Source: Anaerolineae bacterium (GTDB lineage Bacteria > Chloroflexota > Anaerolineae > Aggregatilineales > Phototrophicaceae). Taken from it: a stretch of 53,395 bases of DNA. Both the position numbers and the translations under genes were made by a program. The DNA lies in NCBI GenBank assembly GCA_012270545.1, contig JAAXID010000286.1, positions 1 through 53,395 on the forward strand, given 5' to 3'. Under the pieces are notes generated by a model. That model searched no databases. It was not told the DNA's origin and was given only the letters and a program-made list of their open reading frames with translations. Shown here in pieces: positions 24,684 through 32,790 of the stretch (position 1 is the stretch's first letter; each line of letters starts with the position of its first letter).

Positions 24684-25949
24684 GTGATACGAAACTTTGT
24701 CAGCCTCATAAGCGCGATAAGCCTGCTCGCCATCTTTCTCCTGCCGGCATCCGCTGACGCTGTCTGTGATGATCCCTTGGGCTGTATTGAGATAGAGCCT
24801 GAGGATCCGATCATTGTGGGTGCAATGCTGGTTGTTTCAGGCGCGATCAATTATTTGGGCGAAGATACCCTGGGCGGAATTGAACTGGCTTTGCTTGCGC
24901 GCGATTACATGTTGCTGAACCACGAGATCGAACTGGTTGTCGAAGACAGCTTATGTACGGCCGAAGGCGGGCAGGTAGCAGCGCAGCGATTGGCGGCCGA
25001 TCCAACAATCCTCGGCGCCATTGGAACCAACTGTTCTAGCGCGGCGCAAGGTGCCATGCCGATCATCAGCGAATCTGGCATGGTGATGATAGCGCCGTCG
25101 AACACCTCGCCCAGCCTAACGAACGAAGACATTGCCACCGGCGGATCACATTTGCCGGGCTACTTCCGCACCAGTCAAAACGGCCTGATTGAAGGCATGC
25201 GTCTCGCTGAATTCGCTGTGCTGGCGTTGGAAGCGGAAACCCTGGCTACAGTTCATGACGGAGATCCTTATACCGAAGGGCTCGCTGGAGCCGTCGCTGA
25301 TACCTTTGCCGATCTTGACGGCGCCGTGGTTTTTGAGGGAGCCGTCAACAAGGGCGATACCGACATGTCATCGATCCTGACCGAGATCGCCGTACTTCAG
25401 CCAGATGTCATTTACGTACCGTTGTTCGAGCCCGAGTCCAACTTCTTCGCCGCGCAGATGATGCATATCGCCGGCCTGGAAGACACTATCATTATTGCTG
25501 GTGCGGCTAGCTTCACGTCCAATTTCCCCGAGAATACGGGTGAAGCGGCGGTTGGCATCTACGTATCCGGTCCGCTGGTCAGCGGCGAAGCTTATGAGGA
25601 GCTACTGGCGCAATGGGTTGAAGAATATGGCAGCGACCCGCCGAGCGGCTATCACGCGCACGCCTATGACGCGACCAATCTGCTTCTGAACGCTTTGGAG
25701 GCGGTCGCAGTTATCCAGGAAGATGGCGCTGTGAGTTTCGGCAGGCAAGCCATTCGCGACGCCATTGCCGCGACGGAAGATTACCCGGGCTTGACGGGCC
25801 ATTTGACCTGCCGGGAAGATTCGCCCTTTGCCGGCGACTGTTCCCCTGGCACTGCGCTCGCAGTATTCGAAATCACTGAAGCGGAAGTTTACGATGATAA
25901 CTGGCCGCCGCCCGTGGCCTGGAATTTCGCAGTCGACTCATTTGATTAG
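24684..25949 (+). CDS. livK: Branched-chain amino-acid-type ABC substrate-binding protein (second copy)
   Basis: The 421-residue protein is a paralogue of the 23215 product along its full length, with the same signal peptide, the D-P-L-G-C start of the mature part, E-D-S-L-C-T-A-E-G-G and S-N-T-S-P-S-L-T motifs, and the four cysteines. Differences in the pocket-facing regions suggest another ligand or affinity. GTG at 24684 with AGGAATAG upstream is used. An inverted repeat GGGTTC/GAACCC (24599-24620) lies upstream and could be an operator. Together with the first copy it probably feeds a single LivHMGF set. Confidence 0.9.
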   Translation: MIRNFVSLISAISLLAIFLLPASADAVCDDPLGCIEIEPEDPIIVGAMLVVSGAINYLGEDTLGGIELALLARDYMLLNHEIELVVEDSLCTAEGGQVAAQRLAADPTILGAIGTNCSSAAQGAMPIISESGMVMIAPSNTSPSLTNEDIATGGSHLPGYFRTSQNGLIEGMRLAEFAVLALEAETLATVHDGDPYTEGLAGAVADTFADLDGAVVFEGAVNKGDTDMSSILTEIAVLQPDVIYVPLFEPESNFFAAQMMHIAGLEDTIIIAGAASFTSNFPENTGEAAVGIYVSGPLVSGEAYEELLAQWVEEYGSDPPSGYHAHAYDATNLLLNALEAVAVIQEDGAVSFGRQAIRDAIAATEDYPGLTGHLTCREDSPFAGDCSPGTALAVFEITEAEVYDDNWPPPVAWNFAVDSFD

Positions 25950-26032
25950 GCTGTCCATTTCAGACAAAATTGACGGCGAGATCGATTTGAGAAACAAGCA
26001 GAGCGCTTTTATCTCGACGAAGAAGCACAACG

Positions 26033-27106
26033 GTGGCGCCTATGTTCAAATGGAAGACTGACGGATTCTCCTGGGTCGATTTCACTATTGACGTGCTGCG
26101 CGTACTCATCGTGCTCGGCGTGGTGGTCGGCGCCTGGAACACGCTGTCTTCGGGCCGAATCACGTTCGCCCAGTGGGTCAACCTGTTTGCCGCCGGCTTG
26201 TCGCAGGGCAGCATCTACGCCTTGATCGCTCTCGGCTATACGCTGGTCTACGGCATCCTGCTGATGATCAACTTCGCTCACGGTGAAGTCTTCATGGCGG
26301 GCGCCTTTTCCACTGTTTTCCTCGCCGAAGCCTTCAATCGCACCGGCTTTCTCAACGACCAGCCGCTGCTTGCGATCTTGCTGATGATCATGTTCGCCGG
26401 CTTGGTGTCGATGACGGTGGCGATCCTGCTTGAGCGCGTCGCCTATCGGCCCCTGCGTGGCAGCCCGCGGTTGGTGCCGTTGATCACGGCAATTGGCGCG
26501 TCCTTCTTCTTGCAGTACACGTTTCGTGGTCTTTATGGCTCGGGCTTCAAAGCTTATCCACAAGTGCAAATCCTGCAGGGCGCGATTTCAATTGGCGGCA
26601 TCAACATTCCGATCGTGCAGATCTTCGTGTTTTGCTCGGCATTAATTCTGATGCTAATCCTGTACTGGCTGGTGGAGCGTACGCGGATTGGCAAGGCGAT
26701 GCGCGCCGTCTCGGAGAACAAGGAAGTCGCCCGTTTGATGGGCATCGACATCGATTGGGTCATTATGTTTACCTTCGGCGTCGGCGGTTTTCTGGCTGGT
26801 TCGGCCGGCGTGATAAATGGCATGTTCCGTCCGCAAGGCGTCAACTTCTTCATGGGCTTCATCCCCGGCATCAAAGCTTTCACGGCGGCTGTGCTTGGCG
26901 GCATCGGCAATATCCCGGGCGCGATGCTTGGGGGATTGTTCCTTGGCGTCATCGAGGCGATCGGCCCCAACCTTGTCCTGGCCGGGCTCGGCATCCCAGG
27001 CGCGAACCAGCTCAAGGATGTCATCGCCTTTACCATGTTGGTACTCGTGTTGATCTTTCGCCCCCAAGGCATCCTCGGCGAACGCCTGTCCGAGAAGAAA
27101 GCGTAG
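26033..27106 (+). CDS. livH: Branched-chain amino-acid-type ABC permease LivH
   Basis: The 357-residue protein is the LivH-type membrane subunit with about nine hydrophobic segments. The diagnostic part is L-S-Q-G-S-I-Y-A-L-I-A-L-G-Y-T-L-V-Y-G and I-N-F-A-H-G-E-V-F-M near residues 55-90. A V-S-E-N-K-E-V-A-R-L-M-G-I EAA-like loop that meets the ATPases follows, and a G-G-I-G-N-I-P-G-A-M-L-G-G motif is near the end. An N-terminal hydrophobic segment before the core makes it somewhat longer than usual. The start may be GTG at 26033 (GAAGAAG nine bases upstream) or ATG at 26042. Confidence 0.92.
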   Translation: MAPMFKWKTDGFSWVDFTIDVLRVLIVLGVVVGAWNTLSSGRITFAQWVNLFAAGLSQGSIYALIALGYTLVYGILLMINFAHGEVFMAGAFSTVFLAEAFNRTGFLNDQPLLAILLMIMFAGLVSMTVAILLERVAYRPLRGSPRLVPLITAIGASFFLQYTFRGLYGSGFKAYPQVQILQGAISIGGINIPIVQIFVFCSALILMLILYWLVERTRIGKAMRAVSENKEVARLMGIDIDWVIMFTFGVGGFLAGSAGVINGMFRPQGVNFFMGFIPGIKAFTAAVLGGIGNIPGAMLGGLFLGVIEAIGPNLVLAGLGIPGANQLKDVIAFTMLVLVLIFRPQGILGERLSEKKA

Positions 27107-27115
27107 GAGGCCGAT

Positions 27116-28990
27116 ATGAACTTGCTTCGTTCTCAGACCTCCAGAGCGGTTCTCGTACTGGGATTGCTTTCCGGCGCCTTCATCTTGTTCACGGGCGCCG
27201 TCGGCATGATCGCCGCGTTCCACGAGCGCGAAGTGGTGGACCGGTTCATCAGCCTGGGGCAGTTGCTGCTGCTCATGGCGCCTTTTGTCACCGGTTACTA
27301 TGCCGCCAGCCGGCTTAGCGCCCTGGGTGAAGGGGGGGCGCTGATTCTTGCTGGTGGCGCGGCTGTCGGTTTCCTGACGGCTCTACCCAGCATCATTCTA
27401 CTCTTGTTCAACTCGGAGGAATTTCGCTTTCTACTTTTTCTCACGCTGCGGCTGACGCCCTTCGTCGCCGCCACTGCGGTCGCCTGGCAATTGCGTCGCG
27501 CCGGCGCTGAAATGCAGGCCGTCATTGGAACTTGGCTCTTGGTGGCCGCCATCGTCGGCATCGTCACATTTTCCTTTGCGTTGATCTTCGAGATCAAAGG
27601 CGACTTGCGCTCGGTGCTGGTCAATATTGATCGTGATTGGGTGGAAGTCGTCACCTTTGACAACCGAAAAGACCTGATGCGAGGTATCGGAATATTCGCC
27701 CTTGTGTCAATAGTAGCCGGCATCGCCGGCGCCATGCTGCACCTGATGCCGGCTGTACCGCGCCGCGCGCTGATCTATGGCCTTGGCATCACCGCGCTGA
27801 TTGGCGCTTTCGGGGAGACAGCCCGTCTGATTCTTCAAGAAAATATCGATCGCGATGCGCTCAAAGAGATCTTCCGCCGCGATACCTTGCGCCAGAACGC
27901 GGCGCTCACCCTATTTATTATCAGCACTGTCGCCGGCTTTCTTTGGGCGATGTTCGGCAGCCAGGCGCGCGAGCGCTTCAGGGACATAAAGGCTGCGCAG
28001 AGGCGCGGGTTGAATATCGTCGGCCTGGTCATATTCGTCGCCTTCATGCTCATGCTGCCCTGGCTGATCGGGCGCACACTCAGCGATGTGGCGGTGACAA
28101 TCGGCATATTCGTCTTAATGGGTCTGGGTTTGAACATCGCGATAGGTCTGGCGGGCCTGCTTGATCTCGGTTACCTGACCAATTACGCGGTCGGCGCCTA
28201 CATCCTGGCTGTCTTGACATCGATCGGACCGCTGGGGCTCTTTAAAGGGACCTTTACCTTTTGGATGGTCATCCCACTCGCCTTGCTGGCTGCCATGTTC
28301 GCCGGCTTTATCTTTGCCGTGCCGGTACTGCGAATGCGCGGCGATTATCTCGCGATCGCCACGCTTGGCTTTGGCGAGATCATCGGCAAGCTGGCGATTT
28401 CCGACTGGCTCAAGCCCTTGATCGGCGGCGCGCAAGGCGTGCAAGCGATCCCGAAACCGATATTCCTCGGCACCGAGCTCAAGAACCCGGAACAGCTCTA
28501 CTACATCGTTTTGGTGGCGAGCCTTGTGTGTCTGTTTGTTTCGATACGCTTGAACAACTCGAGAACGGGTCGACAGTGGATGGCGATTCGTGAAGACGAG
28601 GACGTGGCGACCGCCATGGGCATTGATACCGCGCGCGCCAAGCTGCTCGCCTTCACCCTGAGCGCGGCGACCGGCGGTGTTGCCGGCGCTATTTTCGCGG
28701 CCAAAGTTGGGACGGTCTTCCCCAACAGCTTCACCGTTTTCATCTCGATCAATGTATTGAGCTTGATCATCGTCGGCGGCATCGCCAGCAACCCGGGCAT
28801 CGTCGTGGGCGCGATCGTCTTAATCGGCATGCCGGAACTGCTGCGCGAATTTTCCGACTTCCGCTTCCTGTTGTACGGCGCCTTGCTCATCCTCATGATG
28901 ATCAAGCGTCCGCAGGGCTTTATCCCGTCAAAGATCGTAACGCACGAACACCGGTCGGGCCTCAAACCCAAACTAGCGGCAGCGGAATGA
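27116..28990 (+). CDS. livM: LivM permease with large N-terminal membrane extension
   Basis: The 624-residue protein is about twice the length of a normal LivM. Residues about 320-624 are the LivM core: G-L-G-L-N-I-A-I-G-L-A-G-L-L-D-L-G-Y, then R-M-R-G-D-Y-L-A-I-A-T-L-G-F-G-E-I and the A-I-R-E-D-E-D-V-A loop that contacts the ATPases. Residues 1-320 add about eight further hydrophobic segments in a domain I cannot name. A simple gene fusion or an insertion of a regulatory membrane module is possible. ATG at 27116 has TAGGAGG at the proper distance, so the long form is well supported. It starts nine bases after livH and overlaps livG by 4 bases. Confidence 0.9.
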   Translation: MNLLRSQTSRAVLVLGLLSGAFILFTGAVGMIAAFHEREVVDRFISLGQLLLLMAPFVTGYYAASRLSALGEGGALILAGGAAVGFLTALPSIILLLFNSEEFRFLLFLTLRLTPFVAATAVAWQLRRAGAEMQAVIGTWLLVAAIVGIVTFSFALIFEIKGDLRSVLVNIDRDWVEVVTFDNRKDLMRGIGIFALVSIVAGIAGAMLHLMPAVPRRALIYGLGITALIGAFGETARLILQENIDRDALKEIFRRDTLRQNAALTLFIISTVAGFLWAMFGSQARERFRDIKAAQRRGLNIVGLVIFVAFMLMLPWLIGRTLSDVAVTIGIFVLMGLGLNIAIGLAGLLDLGYLTNYAVGAYILAVLTSIGPLGLFKGTFTFWMVIPLALLAAMFAGFIFAVPVLRMRGDYLAIATLGFGEIIGKLAISDWLKPLIGGAQGVQAIPKPIFLGTELKNPEQLYYIVLVASLVCLFVSIRLNNSRTGRQWMAIREDEDVATAMGIDTARAKLLAFTLSAATGGVAGAIFAAKVGTVFPNSFTVFISINVLSLIIVGGIASNPGIVVGAIVLIGMPELLREFSDFRFLLYGALLILMMIKRPQGFIPSKIVTHEHRSGLKPKLAAAE

Positions 28991-29823
28991 CGGAGAGGAT
29001 ATACGCGGCTATGGCGGAAAAGAGCGAGAGCGGCCAGAACAGGATTCTGGAAGCCAAAGGGATGACCAAGCGCTTCGAAGGCTTGGTGGCCGTGGACAGT
29101 CTTGACTTTTACATTCCCGAGGGCGCTATCGCCAGTATCATTGGTCCCAATGGCGCCGGCAAGACGACGTTCTTCAATTGCATCACCGGCTTCTATGAGG
29201 TTGACGAAGGCGAGATACTGTTCAGTGGCGCGCGGATAGACGGCCGTTCGCCCGACCAGATCGCGCGGGCGGGCATTTCACGCACCTACCAGAATATCCG
29301 GCTCTTCAACAATATGTCCGCGATCGAAAATATCATGGTTGGTCAGGAGCCGCACCTGAAGTCGACTTGGATCGGCGCGATTCTCGGGCTGCCTTTTACT
29401 CGTGAAGAGGATGAACTCACGGAAGACCGCGCGCGGGAATTGCTCCACTTTGTCGGCTTGGAGGGCAAAGGCGATATGCTCTCCAAGAATCTGTCCTATG
29501 GCGACCAGCGGCGCCTGGAGATCGGTCGCGCCTTAGCGAGTAAACCGAAGCTCATCCTGCTTGACGAACCGACCGCCGGCATGAATCCGCGAGAAACGAT
29601 TGAAACGACCGATTTCATCCGCCGCCTTCGCGACGAGATAGGCATCACCATCGTCCTTATCGAGCACGACATGCGGGTCGTCATGGATATCTCCGAACAC
29701 ATCACCGTTTTGGATTACGGGCGCAAGATCGCCGAAGGATTGCCAGCCGCTATTCAAACCAATCCCGATGTCATCGAAGCCTATTTGGGGCGTGGCGCGG
29801 CCGCGGCCACGCTGGAAAACTAG
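28987..29823 (+). CDS. livG: ABC transporter ATP-binding protein LivG
   Basis: The 278-residue ATPase has Walker A G-P-N-G-A-G-K-T-T, the signature L-S-Y-G-D-Q-R-R-L-E-I-G-R, Walker B L-I-L-L-D-E-P-T-A-G-M and the switch histidine in I-E-H-D-M. L-S-Y-G-D-Q-R and A-G-M-N-P are typical of LivG rather than LivF. It couples ATP hydrolysis to transport with LivF. ATG at 28987 overlaps the livM stop (ATGA). An internal ATG nine codons in is the alternative start. Confidence 0.93.
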   Translation: MTERIYAAMAEKSESGQNRILEAKGMTKRFEGLVAVDSLDFYIPEGAIASIIGPNGAGKTTFFNCITGFYEVDEGEILFSGARIDGRSPDQIARAGISRTYQNIRLFNNMSAIENIMVGQEPHLKSTWIGAILGLPFTREEDELTEDRARELLHFVGLEGKGDMLSKNLSYGDQRRLEIGRALASKPKLILLDEPTAGMNPRETIETTDFIRRLRDEIGITIVLIEHDMRVVMDISEHITVLDYGRKIAEGLPAAIQTNPDVIEAYLGRGAAAATLEN

Positions 29824-29842
29824 CCGAGCACGGAAGACATCT

Positions 29843-30553
29843 ATGGCGCTGTTGGAAGTCAATGATATTCACACCTACTATGGCAACATCCATGCGCTCA
29901 AGGGGGTTTCCTTTGAAGTCGATAGCGGTGAAATCATCGCGCTGATAGGCTCTAATGGCGCCGGCAAAACGACCACGCTCCGTACGATCTCGGGCTTGAT
30001 GGCGCCGCGCGAGGGCTCGGTAACCTACGACGGCGAAGTCGTCTCCCGCACTCGGGCGGACTTGCTGGTATCGAAAGGCATCTCAATGGTGCCTGAGGGC
30101 CGCGGCGTATTCTCCAAACTCACGGTCGAAGAAAACCTTGATATGGGCGCCTACATCCGCAGAGACAGCGGCATCAAAGACGATCTGGACGGCGCGTTTG
30201 AGCTCTTTCCCCGGCTGGAAGAGCGCAAGAAACAGCTTGCCGGTACACTCAGCGGCGGCGAGCAGCAGATGCTGGCGATAGCGCGAGCGCTGATGTCAAA
30301 GCCGCGCCTGCTGCTTCTTGACGAGCCATCAATGGGTTTGGCGCCGGTGCTGGTCGACGGCGTCTTTGAAACCGTAGAGCGCATCGCCAACGAAGGCGTG
30401 ACCATCTTGCTGGTGGAGCAGAACGCTCACATGGCGCTGCAAATCGCCGATCGCGGTTATGTGCTGCAAAGTGGTGAGGTCGCCATCAGCGATACGGCTG
30501 CTAACCTGCAACAGAATGAAACCGTGCAGAAGACCTACCTCGGCATCGATTAG
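29843..30553 (+). CDS. livF: ABC transporter ATP-binding protein LivF
   Basis: The 236-residue ATPase has Walker A G-S-N-G-A-G-K-T-T, signature L-S-G-G-E-Q-Q-M-L-A-I-A-R-A and Walker B L-L-L-L-D-E-P-S-M-G-L, with L-V-E-Q-N-A in place of the E-H-D loop; this set is diagnostic for LivF. ATG at 29843 with GGAAG upstream is chosen; a frame from 29768 adds 25 residues that overlap livG and do not look like LivF. It completes the set livK-livK-livH-livM-livG-livF. Confidence 0.93.
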   Translation: MALLEVNDIHTYYGNIHALKGVSFEVDSGEIIALIGSNGAGKTTTLRTISGLMAPREGSVTYDGEVVSRTRADLLVSKGISMVPEGRGVFSKLTVEENLDMGAYIRRDSGIKDDLDGAFELFPRLEERKKQLAGTLSGGEQQMLAIARALMSKPRLLLLDEPSMGLAPVLVDGVFETVERIANEGVTILLVEQNAHMALQIADRGYVLQSGEVAISDTAANLQQNETVQKTYLGID

Positions 30554-30558
30554 GCGCC

Positions 30559-31704
30559 ATGTCATCAGCTGCAGATCAGGCCACCACCGCAAAGAGACTG
30601 GCATCGCTCACAAGGTCGCAGTTTTCGGAATTGGCAAGAGTTGCCAGCGGAAACGACAATCTCGACGCTGTCTCCTGGGACTATGAGCCGCTTAGTGGCG
30701 GCTTCGGCAGCGCGGTCGGTGGCACCGCGCTCTATCGCATTACGATTCACGCATCTTCCAGCCAAACCTGCTCGCTCGTCTTGAAGATCCTCTATGAGCG
30801 CAGGGACGAGGAGCCGAGCTCGCCCTATTATTGGAAACGCGAATACGAAGTTTATCGATCGGGCCTGCTAGACGAGCTGCCCGCCAGCACGTTCTCGACG
30901 CCGATAATCTACGACTCGCAGGACTTCGGCGACAGCTGCTGGATCTGGATGGAAGATATCGAAGACTGCAAAGATCAATGGTCCCTTGATGACTATCGAA
31001 ACATCGCCGCGCGGCTCGGTCGCTTCAATGGAAACTGGCTGACGCGTCCCCGCCTGCCCACATTTGACTGGCTATCGACCAATTGGCACAGCGCTATCGT
31101 ACCGGGGTTGACCGACAGCTTTGATAGCCTGGAGCGATTGCTTTTAAGTCCTCTGGCGCGAAGGGCGCTGCCACTTGAGGCCAAAGACGAGATCGTAGCG
31201 ATATGGCATGATCGCCACTTATTTCAAGACGCCCTTGCTCAGTTGCCGCGAACGCTATGCCACACCGACGCCTTTCGGCGAAATGTCCTGCATCGCAACG
31301 CAGATGTTGTGCTGCTGGATTGGGCGCTGGCATCCATTAGCGCCGTTGGCGAAGAACTGGTCTGCCTGGTCGCCGTCAGTTTATACTACGAAGGGTTTAC
31401 CCCCGAGTATGCCGATCAGCTCGACAAGACGGTCTTCAACAATTATGTCGCGGGTCTGCGTCAAGCGGGCTGGACTGGTGATCCGAAACTGGTGCGGATC
31501 GGATTCACTTGCGGCATGGTCCTGCGCGGGCTCGCTGGCGTTAAACAGGATCTTCAGCTCCTGCGCGATCAAGCCGGTCACGAGCAGCTCTTGCGTACGC
31601 ATCGAATGACAAGCCTTCAGGACATCGCACGTCTGTATGCTGACGTGCGCCGCTTTCGGCTGCTGAAAATGGCGCGAGAAGCTAGGAACTTGCTTTCTTC
31701 CTAG
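30559..31704 (+). CDS. Aminoglycoside-phosphotransferase-like kinase
   Basis: The 381-residue protein has the protein-kinase-like fold of the APH/choline kinase group. The catalytic loop reads L-C-H-T-D-A-F-R-R-N-V-L, so the HxD...N catalytic residues are kept. The metal-binding aspartate sits in V-L-L-D-W-A. An N-terminal L-V-L-K-I-L provides the ATP-binding lysine. The family phosphorylates small hydroxyl compounds. Its position five bases after livF suggests cotranscription with the transporter, so the substrate could be related to the imported compound. This is an inference; antibiotic resistance is not implied. ATG at 30559. Confidence 0.78.
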   Translation: MSSAADQATTAKRLASLTRSQFSELARVASGNDNLDAVSWDYEPLSGGFGSAVGGTALYRITIHASSSQTCSLVLKILYERRDEEPSSPYYWKREYEVYRSGLLDELPASTFSTPIIYDSQDFGDSCWIWMEDIEDCKDQWSLDDYRNIAARLGRFNGNWLTRPRLPTFDWLSTNWHSAIVPGLTDSFDSLERLLLSPLARRALPLEAKDEIVAIWHDRHLFQDALAQLPRTLCHTDAFRRNVLHRNADVVLLDWALASISAVGEELVCLVAVSLYYEGFTPEYADQLDKTVFNNYVAGLRQAGWTGDPKLVRIGFTCGMVLRGLAGVKQDLQLLRDQAGHEQLLRTHRMTSLQDIARLYADVRRFRLLKMAREARNLLSS

Positions 31705-32629
31705 CAGGCGCATCTCGCGGCGCGCGCGAGAGCGAGAACAGCAGAGCCGCTGCGATCAGTCCAGCGCCGATCCACAACGCGACAGTCATCTCTTGCCCGA
31801 GGAACAGCGCTGCAAGAAAAGCGCCCGAAAGCGGCTGGGCGAAGAAAAACAGCGAGGCCAGTGTAGCGGGCACCAAAGCAAAGGCGCGATTCCATAGCAG
31901 AAGCGCGAAGGCTGTTGAGACCAATCCGAGGTAGAGAACACCCAGGAAGACAGCCGCATCGACTTCGCCCAAAGGCCGCTGTGACAGTTCGAGGGCGCTG
32001 GCGGGAATTGAAAGCAGCAGCCCGCCCAACAAGGCGTAAACGGTCACTGTGAGCGTCGGCAGCGCGCGCCGCACTGAAATCAGCCTCACGAGCACCGAAT
32101 ATAGCCCCCAGGTGACGGCTGCGATCGCTAGGAAAACATCGCCCAAAAACGTCTCAGAGCCGAAGTCCGCGGCTGCGGGATTTAGGATGACCAGCACACC
32201 AACGCTCGCGAGCGCAATAGTGGCAAGGCGCCATACAGTCAGCTTTTCGCGCAGCAATATCAAGGCGAAGAGCACAACAAAGGCCGGCGATGCGCTGGTT
32301 ATCAAGGCGCCGTTCACAGCCGTCGACAGGTCGGTGCCCACAAATTGAGCGCCGAGGCTGATCCCAAGACCGATAGCGCCGACCCCGAGCAACAACAGTT
32401 TCGTGCGACCGTCTGGCGCGGCCTGTCCTCTGGCCCGGTCAAGCGGAAACAAGACCAGCAAGCCCAAAAGAATGCGCAGCGTCAGCAAGGTGAACGGCGG
32501 AACCACCAATAGCGTCACATCAGAGACGACATACATGCCGCCCCAAATGCCCGCGGCCGTGATGCCATAGACTGCCCCGCGCCAAAGCCTCGATTTCGCT
32601 ATCACTGTTCCGCTTATATGCCTATTCAT
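31682..32629 (-). CDS. EamA/DMT-family transporter
   Basis: The protein of about 315 residues has around ten transmembrane segments in two similar halves, as in drug/metabolite transporters of the EamA type. G-I-W-G-G-M-Y-V begins helix 1 and F-L-G-D-V-F-L-A-I-A-A-V-T-W-G-L-Y-S begins the second half. It exports metabolites or amino acids; the substrate is unknown. ATG at 32629 is chosen because the family starts about here. The frame continues to 32746, but that part is not hydrophobic or family-like. The 3' end overlaps the convergent kinase gene by 23 bases. Confidence 0.85.
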   Translation of the reverse strand: MNRHISGTVIAKSRLWRGAVYGITAAGIWGGMYVVSDVTLLVVPPFTLLTLRILLGLLVLFPLDRARGQAAPDGRTKLLLLGVGAIGLGISLGAQFVGTDLSTAVNGALITSASPAFVVLFALILLREKLTVWRLATIALASVGVLVILNPAAADFGSETFLGDVFLAIAAVTWGLYSVLVRLISVRRALPTLTVTVYALLGGLLLSIPASALELSQRPLGEVDAAVFLGVLYLGLVSTAFALLLWNRAFALVPATLASLFFFAQPLSGAFLAALFLGQEMTVALWIGAGLIAAALLFSLSRAPRDAPARKKASS

Positions 32630-32731
32630 GAACAAGCATCTTAGTCGATGCCTTATGACTGAGAAAGTCTGCGCCGCCATTGCCACAAAAGATTGGCGGT
32701 AATATTCGATATCAGGCCATCGACCCAAGAG

Positions 32732-32737
32732 TATAAT
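32732..32737 (+). promoter_or_regulatory. -10 box of the TIR/NACHT cluster
   Basis: A perfect TATAAT (32732-32737) lies 54 bases before the first TIR gene. No good -35 box is seen at the usual distance. Confidence 0.4.
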
Positions 32738-32790
32738 TGATGGCACATTGAAATAGACGCGCGCCGAGGGTTTCTGTCATCAACGAGAGC

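Noticed and set aside
29768-29842. Longer LivF starting at 29768
   Set aside because: It is coded inside the end of livG and shows no LivF similarity.
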